Source of the DNA: Lineus longissimus
Taxonomy: Eukaryota > Nemertea > Pilidiophora > Heteronemertea > Lineidae
Length of the DNA stretch: 64,000 bases
Direction: 5' to 3'
Assembly (NCBI RefSeq): GCF_910592395.1
Contig: NC_088312.1
Location: 868,001-932,000 of the forward strand
Part shown: positions 1-12,500 of the stretch, in pieces
How the letters are laid out: each line of letters begins with the position of its first letter
How positions within the stretch are numbered: the first letter of the stretch is position 1
Translations under genes and position numbers: made by a program
The notes under the pieces: generated by a model
The model's input: only the letters and a program-made list of their open reading frames with translations
What the model was told of the DNA's origin: nothing
Database searches by the model: none

Positions 1-1614
1 TTCATAACTCCAGCAGAGGTACGGAAAAAGCTTGAAGAACTCAAGGTATCTAAATCACCTGGACCAGATGGCATCCATCCGAGGGTTCTAAAGGAACTTA
101 GTAATGAACTGGCAATACCGCTAAGTTTACTTTTCAATAAGTCATTGAATGAAGGAAAACTGCCGTCCGATTGGAAGAAGGCACAGATCACAGCCTTACA
201 TAAAAAAGGAAGTAAGTCTGACTGCGGAAATTATAGGCCGATAAGCCTAACATCAATAATATGCAAAATCATGGAGGATTTTGTAAGGACCAGGTTAAAC
301 GACCATCTAAGAGCTGCTGTATCCAAATCTCAACATGGCTTTCAAAAGGGAAGATCTTGCATTACACAGTTACTTGAATCAATGGATAGAATAACGGAAA
401 TCCTTGACAAAGGACATCCTGTAGACGTAATCTACCTAGATTTTTCAAAGGCTTTCGATTCAGTACCCCATGAGCGATTGAAAGTCAAGCTGAGAAATTA
501 TGGAATAAAAGGCAAGATTTATGATTGGGTCTGTGACTTCATTACTGACAGAAAGCAAAGAGTCATGGTAAATGGATCTGCATCGGCCTGGACATCAGTT
601 AGGAGTGGAGTCCCCCAAGGCAGTGTTCTGGGCCCAACATTGTTTGTCTACTATGTAAATGACTTACCGGAGTGTGTTGAGAACTTTTGTGAAATGTTTG
701 CAGATGATGCCAAGATTATTGCAAGGATTCGAAGCCCTGCAGATAGTATAGGATTGCAAAGGGATTTGATCAGCCTAGATTACTGGTCACTTAAATGGCA
801 ATTAGGTTTCAACACTGATAAATGCAAACGAATGCATTATGGGCGAAATAACAATCATAAAGAATACTTCCTGACAAAAAATGGTATAAGAAATGAAATT
901 AAAGAAACTGACATTGAAAAAGATTTAGGAGTCACCTTCGATAACAGACTTAGCTTCAGCAAGCATGTAGAAACTGTGGCAAATACAGCCACCAAAGTGG
1001 TAGGCATGATCAGGAGATCTTTCGAATACCTGGATTCGAAGATGTTTGCCATCCTATTTAAAAGCCTGGTGAGACCTCACCTAGAATATGCAAACGTGAT
1101 TTGGTCGCCCCATTTGAAGAAAGACGTAACAGTGCTGGAAAATGTACAAAGACGTGCTACTAAGATGATTCCAGGTATGAGGGACAAAAGCTACGAAGAG
1201 AGATTAAAGCTCGTAGGTTTACCTAGTCTTGCATATAGAAGGTTACGAGGAGATTTGATAGAGGCGTATAAAATCTCACATGGATTTTATAATATTGAAG
1301 GAGAAAAACTACTCAGACCAGCTGATGATAAACACCTGACCAGAGGGCATTCTTTTAAACTCAACAAACCTAGAGCCAGGATGGATACACGAAAGTATTT
1401 TTTCTCAAACCGAGTCATTGACCCATGGAACAGCCTCCCGAACCATATTGTTAACGCCGAGTCTCTAAATATATTTAAAAACCAGATAGATGCCCACTAC
1501 AAATCTGAGTCATTTAGTCTGGACCCAAAACCAATCCTAAACCCTCGCTTCCACCCCACCGCACTCCCGCAATCAGCAGAAAAAGTTAAGAAGAAAAAAC
1601 CTGCTACAGGCTAA
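1..1614 (+). mobile_element. Non-LTR retrotransposon, reverse transcriptase ORF (CR1-like), 5' truncated by window edge
   Basis: The frame is open from base 1, so the ORF continues upstream of the window; the first in-frame Met is at 145. It encodes the reverse transcriptase of a LINE: an SPGPDGIHPRVL block near base 60, an NYRPISLTS block, the palm motif YLDFSKAFDSVPHERL, the SGVPQGSVLGP block and the catalytic FADDAK motif. The C-terminal part has QRRATKMIPG and a PWNSLPNHIV motif, as in CR1/Rex1-like elements. The catalytic residues are intact and there is no internal stop in what is visible. The stop at 1612-1614 is followed by a short tetranucleotide tail, the usual end of CR1-like and RTE-like elements in place of poly(A). 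CR1-group assignment is by recognition, not by a tree. Confidence 0.93.
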
Positions 1615-1632
1615 AAAGCCTATTTGCAGTAA

Positions 1633-1656
1633 TATATGTATGTATGTATGTATGTA
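1633..1656 (+). repeat. (ATGT)n tail of the retrotransposon
   Basis: Five or six ATGT units begin 18 bases after the RT stop codon. Their position fits a 3'-terminal short tandem tail made during target-primed reverse transcription, so the element probably ends here. Confidence 0.7.
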
Positions 1657-2636
1657 AGCCAGTTGCCCTTGGTTACCAAATCAAGGAACTGTGTAATTAC
1701 CAGGCCCCCTACATGTACATGATTGACATAGTGCCTTTTAACTTTATGATGATATGTTTTCACAGAAGGGGGATATAAATAGTTCTTCTACCTGTACTTG
1801 TAAGCATAAGTGAGAAAAACGAGCCCCCCCCTTACAGTCTTCTCTTCCATCTTCTCCAACAAGTATAAATATGTTCTTCTTTTTATACAAATATTACATA
1901 TATACAAGCACTGTTTTCCAATGTCAGTGCTCTTTTCTCTGGCTAATCCCCCCCCCCCCCCCCATGCCATTTCCCCTCAGGTAGTTTATCTCTGTGAGGG
2001 TCAGAAGATCCAACCTGGATTATCTCCGTGTAAGAGGATAATGTAGCATGGGTTTTCTGGTATCTGACCTATTTCCGATACTCGAGCAGTATGGCAACTG
2101 GTCTATTTCTGGCTTGTGGTGCCAAGGATCAACTGGCACTGCAGAATGCTAGTATACATCATGAAGGCTGTAACTTCATGTACTTGCTTGCTGTCTTTGA
2201 TCTGGTGAGGAGGGATATATCGTGATCTCTGTAGCTTTTGTCATGCCAGAAACTTCCCTGCAACAACCTCCTAAGTGGATTTTTAAGATTCCCATTCCCA
2301 TGTGATATTTGGAAATCATGTAGTTCTGAAACAGATCAACTGATTTGATACCTCCTTTCTTCATTGGATGAGGGGATGCATTGAACATCAACCATGTCAA
2401 CTGAGGGTCAACTGAAGTCAGGTCCCTGCTCTCATATTCATCAAGCCCTTCTTATCTTTTCAGATCTTGCCGGCAGACAACAGTCAGCTTCACAAATCAC
2501 TGTCAACCTCAATCACACGACGCCAACAGTTTGAATCTAATTAGTGGTAACGATCGAATAATCGGCTATTGATCCATGCACTTGGAAATTATGAACATTT
2601 CATATCTGTTATTTATGGCACGATCTTATCAATACA
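1657..2636. other. Intergenic stretch upstream of the Rabin8-like gene
   Basis: No gene is supported. It contains a run of 15 or more C at about 1950-1963, which produces spurious proline-rich frames, and otherwise unremarkable AT-rich sequence. The promoter and 5' UTR of the gene starting at 2637 must lie here or upstream, but no element could be fixed. Confidence 0.5.
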
Positions 2637-5600
2637 ATGGCGAGTACATCGAATGCAGCGGCTCCAGTGGTGAGCGAGAATAATAACCCTGAGAAGGTTG
2701 TTACGAGTACTCCCGGTCCGAAACAGAATTGTCCAGCGGAGCTGGTTGGTGTTGCTACGGAGACAGGAAGTAACACGGCACCATGTTCAGAGGAAGCAGT
2801 GGAGGTCAAGTCCACAGTGGTGGAGTCTAATCCTGTCTCGGAGAAGTCCACCGTTGAAAACTCTAAGACTACCGCTGAGGAGGCTACCTCACAGGGGTCT
2901 AAAGACACTGCAGAGGAGTCTAATCCTATATCAGGGGAGTCTATTTCTACCTCAGGAGAGTCTGTATTTACCTTAGTGGAGTGTAAACCCACCAATGACA
3001 TGGGCAACAGCTCAGAGAAGACTAGTGTGAATACCGGTATAGAGCTTAGTGCCAAAATTTCAGAACAAAGTGAGCAAATCGAACAGTCGTCTTTCAATTT
3101 GATAGAGAATTCAGAAGAGGCAACGTCTAGTGGAAGTTCTACTCAGAAAGCACAGCCATCAAGTCCAAATCAAAAGGGCCGAAATGTTCAATTTGCAAAG
3201 AACGGACACGGGAATGTCGTGGCTGATTGTGCTCCAGTCTCTGGGGAGCCCATCAAACCTTCAAATGATGAGTACAGTGTGGAGCGACCGTTTGTCAGTA
3301 CATTAGGCGCTCAACCAGAGCGTTCTCCGCAGACTGTTCAATCGGCAACGAACGGCCAACCAGAGGAAGATGGGTTTCGGATGCGTACTCCTGGCTTGCA
3401 TGGGCGGTCGTACAGTGAGAGGGGATCAGGCATGCTCGGGAGACGGACACAGTCTGTGATAGTCAATGGCTCTGATGACAGGTGAGTTAACTTTTGCTCT
3501 TATTGAAAGTCTCTTGAGACCGTTGAGTATAGTACGCAATGGGATTTTCACTTCAGAAGCTCAACAACTCACAGTTCTTGGTTGAGTTGGACAGTAAAGT
3601 TGTCATTGAGCCCACACATTCAACCAATCAAAACAATCTTGACAAAATCATTATGGCTGGATTCGCTTCTTTTTCTGCTGATGACTCTTGGTGTTGAATG
3701 TTTTTGAGTGTTCTTAAGAAAATAGGCCTACTTGCCCCAGTTTTACCAATGTACCAGCGTTTCTTCATCAAGGTAGATGTTGACCTATTTTAACCGGGGA
3801 CATACACTGCTTGACACCAGTAAAGATCTATCTGGATCTCTTTGTTGGTGGGAGTGTTTTGTCTCAGAAAGGAACTTGCACATATCATTTGTTCCAAAAG
3901 TTATTTGGAATAATAGTATGTAGGACTAGGATTGATGGAATAGCGGTGTTACTTGACAATAAAGCTGGATACAAGATATCTTTTGTGATGTCCAACACTG
4001 GTAACAGCAGTGACATTGGCCCCAGGCGGCCACAGAGGATATCAACTGGTGCGTTGAGCCATTACTTTTCTGGCGGACGTCTACATTACTCATTAACAAG
4101 GTATTGATTTTCTTGAGTTTCAGAGTGAGATTTGCAGTAGCCTAATGTTTCAGTCAAATTTGGAGACCTTCAGTTCTCTTCATCTCAGGTTGTTAGGCCT
4201 AAATCCATCACATAAAATTTGTTGATTCAAAAGGTTTTGTTTCTGTCTTGACCACTCCCTTTCCTGGTCTTCAGCACCGAGTTTGAAGTTCGTCGCCGGA
4301 GTGGCTCAGTGTTAGAGGTGAAGGAACAAGCCTACACGAGACTGAAAGAAGAGCTCCATAGTGCTCAGCTGGTAAGTACGCATATTGCACATTTTGCTGC
4401 TTGGAACTTTGAAGACCCAAGTTGCCACTTCTTTTATTGATTGTTGCTTGGATTAGCATCAGCATTATACGAGCACCAACTCATAAAAAAGTCATGTCTA
4501 ACAGCTGTCCTACATTTGTACCACGAAGTGATGTCTTGGCCAAAACTGTTTCTTAAAAGTGCAGAGTCACCAAGCGACATGGTACACAATACTCTTGAAT
4601 ACAAGCCCCTGCTGATTTTGGGTCAGTTAAGTTGTTCTAATTTCCTGCAATTACAATCTGATTGAAGCAACACAGTCGAAACACTGTAATGGTTGCAGAA
4701 CATTGCTATTCCTCATTTGAACCAAAAGAAAAGCCAGTTGTAATGATTGAAGAGTATCGTTATACATGTTGGGAAGTTTTTGAAATATCCACAGGTGTCT
4801 CTCAAATCTGTCTGAAAAGTCAGAGTATGATTGACAAACAAGCGCATTGATGTTCAGAACACAGAGCGCTCTCTGTAGGCCTTATTATATGTTAGCCCAG
4901 TAGAGGAGACATTTGTTACCCGCTAATTTCACAAAAGGTCTACAATAGGGAAATGAACAACAAGTCCGTATCAACCTGTCAAGTTCAGATGCGACACTAG
5001 GCGCTTGTCGCATCTGAACTTGACAGGTTGATACGGACTTGTTGTTCATTTCACTATTGTAGACCTTTTGTGAAATGTGACCAAATCAGTTTGTAATAGA
5101 TTTCACAAAAGGTCTATAGGGAAATGAACAACAAGTCCGTATCAACCTGTCAAGCTCAGATGCGACAAGTGCCTAGTTTTGGTAGAGCCAGTCACATTTG
5201 TGCTGCAAGGTGGTTTTCATATTGTTATGGCGAAAGGTAGTTAGTTGCATTGCACAACATTAGATTGTCCTTATAATACATTTTCACATTGCACATATAA
5301 AAGCTAGGAAACTGACCAAGATTTTGTGATCACACTATTACAGGTGAAAATAGTTAGCATAAAATACCATTACAAAACAATACAAATGCATAGAAAAGTG
5401 AAGTCACTATAGTCAAAAACTGACACAATACATGACATAACTGAAGACTACTTCTGATTTCAGTACCAGTGGCTTAGCCCACATGTAATCCTCTTTCTTT
5501 AGTGATGTAATATCAATTGTGTAACTACCTCTCATTTTTCTCTTCTATGTTGTATTGCATAGGCCTTTATTTGTTTCCCAGTGCTTTATTGTAATCATCT

Positions 5601-6445
5601 TTTCTACCAATTTGTTATAAGCCCAAAGAACATGTTGGGTTCCAAAATATAGCTGCGCTTACACCACGAAATATTGGTGGACCAATTGCACTTACACCAC
5701 CACATTGCCGCGACAAATTGGTTCGGCAATCCATTGCCGATACAAATTGCCGAGCGAATTTGTCCCACCAAGCTTGATGGTCCAAATTCGCCCGGCTTGT
5801 TAAAAGTTCGGCTTTGTCGTGGTGTAAGCGCAAATGGATCGGCAATTAGCTAGTTAGATGGTTCGGCTCCAGGCGGCGCTTTCGAAATGGCGCTTTCTGC
5901 CAAGGCTTTCCGCGTTCGGCTTATTGTTTGCGCGCCATCTGTAGCCAGATTTTATAACTAGCTGCAGCGCTGGTGTAAGCGCTTGGTGGATTTTCGATGG
6001 TGCGGCATTGGTTCCCGAACCAAGATTGGTGGTCCATTTTCAGGTGGTGTAAGTGCGGCTATAGGCAAATGTATATCTTTCATTCATGAACCTCTTGACC
6101 CGCTTGTTGGGAGTCCTGAGCCACTAGAGCAAGTCCTCATGAACTCCTATTGTTGTATAGTAATTGTAAAACCTTTCTTATGAGTAGCACTGTAATGTGT
6201 AATTCTTGGAATTAAGTGTGCGGGATTATTGGAATTGGGTTCAGATAAGATACCTGTGAAAATTCCCACGGTCTACTTTTAATCCTCCATTCTCCCCAGC
6301 GTGATCAATTACGTCAGCATTGATGCGGCTCCTCATTGGATGGAGACGCATCAACGTTGCCCCCTGATTGGTGCAGACAAAGCTGCGCGTGAATACAAAA
6401 CAGCTGTCTGCACGCTCTCGGCAGAGAGAGAGAGAGATAAAGAGA

Positions 6446-6509
<64 letters not shown>

Positions 6510-9500
6510 AGAGCGATAGAGAGTTATTCCAGTCTCCCGAGTATTTTATAATCACGTGCACGAATCGTCATCCCGACGAACTATTTTATCAATTATGACT
6601 TTGGTGTGTATAATTTTGTGAAGCAGTGTTAGAATAAAGGATCCGGACGTTAGAAGGCAAATTCAGGACTTATTACGTTTGTAACCTGTGCAAATACAAC
6701 ACTATCTTGTACAAAAATGAAAAGGTTAATTTGGTAGAATGAAAGGGTTATCATAGTGTGGGAATGGAATTAATTTCTGTGATGTCAAGTAGATGTGTCA
6801 TAGATCCACTCAGTCGGTCGTAGCACTATCACAACTTGGCCAGGTGGTGAAGAGATCTACAAATTGCCAAAAATATTGGTTCAGTCCGTCAATACGAGTA
6901 TAAGATACACACATGAACCGAGTAATTATTTGTAATTGCTCTCGAGATGTTGGCAATCGATAGTTGACGATGATGCCGACCTAGTGATACCACGACCTGG
7001 CCTGGACCATGGCAGTGATGGTCCCAGAGGAAGGCATGGGTTCCCCTCTGTTTCAAGAATAAGGGCATCCTCCCTTTCCAGATTCGTGGATATGCTCCTG
7101 TATGGCCATTCGGACATTTTTTGAAGAGCTTTTCTTTTTCTCTTGCATAATCGTGTATCAAAATAGACTTGTCCTCTATTGTTCATTTGAAACTTTTATC
7201 TTAGTGCCCTGTTTTCTTTTCTAGTCAAGTCAGAAAAATCTCAAAATATCACACACAATAGAGCATCCCATTCATGGTTGATTCCGTTACAGTGACTCAA
7301 GACTGATGTGCAGAGAATAATGTATCGTCAGTACACCACGCCCATGCTGGCAACGGGCAGGCATTGACAGGGTCAGGAGCAACTGTGGCTCAGTGGTGAG
7401 GGCGCGACACCTATCTTGGCCTTTGTTTTGTTGGTATGACCCTGTTGATAGGTCTGATAGAACTTTTGGTCATCTAGGAGTGAGACGCATTTTGCCTGAT
7501 AAAACATTGCAATGACCTCGATCATATCATTTCCATCAAATCATTTCCTAATTATTTTGATGACCCGCATCGATTGCCTCATTACACTAGCATCCGACTA
7601 ATGAACAATTTTCATTGAGATTAAACCTGTCTATTGTCAAATTGACCATTTTGGTAATGTAACTCGAATGAACACTTGATACACCCCAGTTGTCATAGGG
7701 GTGTAACATTGAGTGACTCATCCAGGAGAATCTGGGTGATAAATGATGAATTTGCAATCAAAGATGATTTGAACAGAGTTGTTTGTATCTGATGACCAAT
7801 GTCAAGGAAATGACAAAGTGTGACTGCGTGTTTCAGGGTGTGTATCCATCAGTCATGCATGAGTTATTTGGAAATCTTATCAATGTGGAACTGAACTATT
7901 TTCTAAACATTATTTGATATCTGCATCAAAACTGCCAATTTTTTATAATCATGAGAAAAATCTATATTGCTGAGTGCCTGTGTATGGTACCTCTCACATC
8001 TGTTAAGGTGGGAATTCCCAGCCTGTCTGAGACATAGGCTTAACGCAATAATGCCATAGGAACTGCAACCCCCCTCCCCACGTTGGTATCAATACTTCTC
8101 TAGTATCAGTTTCATTCAATGTCAACAGGTGGTTGAACATGTCGTCTGCTTCAGCCTGCCAGTTGATGCATTGTTTAGTATAGATCTGACTCACTGGGTG
8201 GGAGGGCACTCTGCACACAGCTGATGGCAACTCTCATTCAATCTGGGGCTGTCCGTCTGCTCGAACAGAACCATCGACAGAACTGTTCATTTTGAGAGAA
8301 AATTTGTTCCGACAACATTCGTGTAGATCTGCAGGGATTCAGGATATCTATTTATAGCAAGATATATTCCAGCGGCGGAATTTCTGCTGGTATAATTATC
8401 TGTAGCCACAGGCCGGATTGGCTGCTGCAACATTATGTGTCATCTATGATTTGAATGCGCCGGCTGGAAACTGATCGGTTTCTAGTGTGCATTTTCATGG
8501 ATTTTTGTCCAATTTCTGTGGGTTTTGTCGATTTCATGAGAGAAACCACACCTGGCTGGAACTATAAATATAAAGCCTTGATGAAGTAGTTCATCATTAG
8601 TATGTGTGTCTGTTGATAGCCGGTAGAATAGGCTGCTGATAGCTCTGAGTAGGGTACTAAAGTCGGTTCAACGTTTGGATATCAGACTCCACTGTTCAGG
8701 ACTAGAATCTGTTGTCAGGGTTGTGGTCGTAAATTTCATGAGAGAGGATAACGTGGGTCGCGACTCCCTCATCTACTGGATTCACATCAAGCCGTGGTAT
8801 ATCATGTATCGAGGAAGGAACGGGTTTGATCCTCAGCTCGCCAACATCATGGTAAGGATCAGCCATGTACAACATGGTCTATACTGGCAAAGGCCATACC
8901 TTTCTATCTGTTCCATGTTGACCCATCCTCTTTTACAGTAGAAGTCCATGTGCCATTGTACATATTCTCTACCCACCTGCAGATTTGTCTTCATGTTTAT
9001 TCTCAATTATAATCATTGTTTTGTTATGTCATTTACACTGAGTACATGTATATCAATTTGGTGACATAAAAAGCCTTCCCTAAACACGACAACCATCAGG
9101 ACATGTAGGTTTAAGCGAGCAATTTAAGAGTTAAGCACACAGACCCATGAACATGTAATTAATGATCATGTGCTCATTATTGCTTGATTAATTGTCCTCA
9201 GAAGTCCGTCCAATTTCCAAGTACTGCTGGGCGTCATGAAGTAGTTTTTGACACATTCCCAAGTAAAAGTCAGCCCTGCCTTTTGGGATGCTGATACCTA
9301 GAATGTAGTAGGAGGGTTTACTTCGTTCTGGCTTTTTTGGGTGTGCAGCCTGGGTGTATCTTGGTAGGATCTGCCTGGCTGCATGCTCATCAATTGATTT
9401 ATATGATGAGATACACAATGCTAGATCAATGCTTCACCTTGTATGATAGAAAATGAGATTTTTTCATAAAAGTGGGAGAAAAGGTAGTGGAGAAGGAGGT

Positions 9501-12500
9501 GGAAATGACCCGATGTTCTCCTGGATTTGAATACCTTACATGCAGCCCACTCTCAGTTGACACTGTACAAAAAAAGACCTGGAAAATTCATGAATTCACA
9601 TCACCTCTGTCCCAGGGGTGAATATCAAACACCTCTCATGTAGTTCTCAAAGTGGATGTTATTTGTCCCGTTACTATGACGACTGAAAATGAACATCTTA
9701 GGAGTACCAGGCACCTCTCGTTGTCAGAAGAGACTGGATGAGGTTTTAGTTTTGGTACCAATCTGCTAAAAGCCTCATCTCATGACTTCTGTTTGCGCCT
9801 GCCTCTTCATCTTCTGTCTGTATTAAAGGACATGTCGTTCTTATGGAAGTTTTTCCAGGCGTTGTCTTCTCACTCTGATCATCATAACCAATGAGTACCG
9901 ATCATGCATCACAACACAAGTTGGATCTGGAGGAGTTTTTCTTCAAAATACAACAGTGGAAAGACATTGTTTGTTGGCTTGGCCAGGCATATACAAACTT
10001 GCAGCATCTCAGAATAGGCCAGACCTGGTGAATGTCAGGGGAAGCAAGATGGAGAAAACTGACATTTAAGGGTTAATGCATCTATAGTGTATTGTAGTCC
10101 CAGGAATGTGGTAATTACGCAGTGCCAAATATTGCAGAAATCAACAAAAAACGTATTCAATAAAAATGTCATGTGGTGTTTCATTGGCCTATACATCTCA
10201 TTGTGTTGGCCAAATGCCATGTAATCAGGAAGCCTATTATAATCATTCAATATACTATTGAAGTGGTGGTAGCTTTTTCCACTTTTCCGTCAGATCACCT
10301 TAGACTTTGTTTCTGGTTTTAGGTTATGATAGACTGCGCAGTTTATACTCATATAGAGGCTGCATAGTTTAGGGCAATACTGACCTTGGCTGAAATTGGG
10401 GAGGGGAGGTTTGGACGGGTAAAGAATCCGTCAGCCATAATTCGGGCAATTTGTTCTGTAAGTGGGCGAAAATTTTGAGACCTTAGAGTAGACTTTGTTC
10501 CTGATTGAGGTTGTTATGAAAGGCGAGGCAGACATTCCTAGAAAACATCTGCTCCATTTGTTGTTTGATCTACTACATAGGCTTGGCTGTGGAATTGGCA
10601 TCAATTTGGAATGCCGAGTACCCCCATTCCTGACATATGTACTCCCTATTACTGTGTATGCCGTATAGTTGATGTTGCATGCAGGCCTTTTCGATCGTTG
10701 AATCTAATGCCTGACGTCGGTCCCTGTGAGCTTCTAATTGTTTAACCAATGGATCACAAAACAGTAGTGAGTTTGTTTTGATGGAATTTCATGTAAACAT
10801 CTTGCTTGAAGAAACCATGATTTATTGTCTTGGTTGCCAAGCTACATTGTAACACATTGATTTTATGATTTCGATCATCTAGATTTTCTTTTTGCATTAT
10901 TTTGTCTGGCAAGTTAAACGATTTGTTATGAAATCCCATTAAACAACACTACAGACAGCTGAATGTACATTGTACGAGAAAATTATTGGAAAAAGATTAT
11001 TTTCGGAGAATGCTCTTGAGAATTATACTCAAATATTGCATGTATTGATCATGTGGATTGCTGTTTCTTATGCCCTTCCATGGCATAAGGCAAGACAGAT
11101 GACTATATCCTTGTATGATGAAACAAGATAAAAGAAAACCTGCAATTCATGAGGCCAATTTATCAATGCATTAAGTTTGAGTGATGCTTTTCTAGCCCTC
11201 TTGGTCTGATGTGTTGTGACCAGGTTCGCAGCTGAACCGGAGGCTGCCCAATGACTTCCAATCTCTCTGGAACATTGGATTTTAGCCATCTTGTTTTTGT
11301 ATCATCAGAATCATTAAACTTTAACGGCAGATTACCCAAGAATTTGATTACACGATCGTTTATGCATCATTTGTCATGAGAGGAGATATGATTGGGGTTT
11401 CTGCCAGAGGCTGAAATCACCCTTGAGAAAAACGAGTGGTAGAACAGCTGTGGGAATGTTGGTTACACATTTGCCTTTTGGCTTCTGACTTTTCAGTGTC
11501 GGTTTCTTGATGTGATTGTGAATGCTGAAGATGTGGATGCACAACAGTCTGCCTCAGCCTGCTGTAGGCTCTGTCTGCCTCAGCCTGCTGTAGGCTCTGT
11601 AACTTGGGACTGACAAGTACTGCCCTTGATAGAGAGGTTTCCTTTCTGGGTCTATTTGGTACCACTTTGCTGGTTTGTTAGAATTAGTGACCTTTCACCA
11701 AGGTCCATGTGTCATGGCGGAAAAGGCTGTTTCCTGTGATCCTGCATGATATGAGGCTAAGACTCAAGTAATCATCCTATTGTCATAAGGGTGTGCTTCC
11801 TAGAGGTCTTGACAAAGTGTAGTTCATAGCTGTAATAACAGAATATAAGGGGCTTACATGATTGTACTTCGGCCCATCCACCATCCTCTTTATTTTGATT
11901 GATACATTGCTGTCAATGTGATGTTTCTCCCGAACAAGTTCTTTGAGACAGAGGAAAAGTTAAATTTTGTGGTGCAGCATTTGAAATATTTGATTTGTAA
12001 TCCCAGTTGACGTCAAGTGATCAAAGAGAATCTAGTTGTCAAAGAATCACCATTTGATTTCAACTGAAGGTCATGTACATCGATATGTCTAATGCAGATG
12101 CAGATACGGCCAAATTGAATTGAGACCGGACGCGAGTGAGAAGAAGCCATCGTTGATGGGTTGAATGAGCGATTCGTTGAGTCATGGCTCTCCACGCTAC
12201 ACAGATCGCTGTCTCCAGTGTCAAGAAGATCCACTACTGACTCACTCAGAATAAGCCTCTTCAAAGTGACTGAGCATCAACGAGTGTAGTGCTAAAACTA
12301 TTGCTATTACTAGCTACTATGGTTCTGAGACATAAAAAGTATCAAATGTGGCATGAAACTCTGTGCACTCCAATCACTTGGATTGGTTGCCAAATATTGC
12401 ATTGATCGATATGAATCAGCTGGAGAAAATGATTGATGAGTCAGAAGGATTTTGTATTGGCCATTTGGCCATTTGGCATTTTTGAAACGGTGGCCAGAAT

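Noticed and set aside
1810-2046. Small frame with a proline run
   Set aside because: The prolines come from a poly(C) tract; no splice context or family similarity.
6241-6598. Arg/Glu and Ser/Leu repeat frames
   Set aside because: Direct translation of the GA microsatellite.
7384-7430. A-box-like GTGGCTCAGTGGTGAGGGCG, possible tRNA or SINE
   Set aside because: No B box at the right distance and no cloverleaf.
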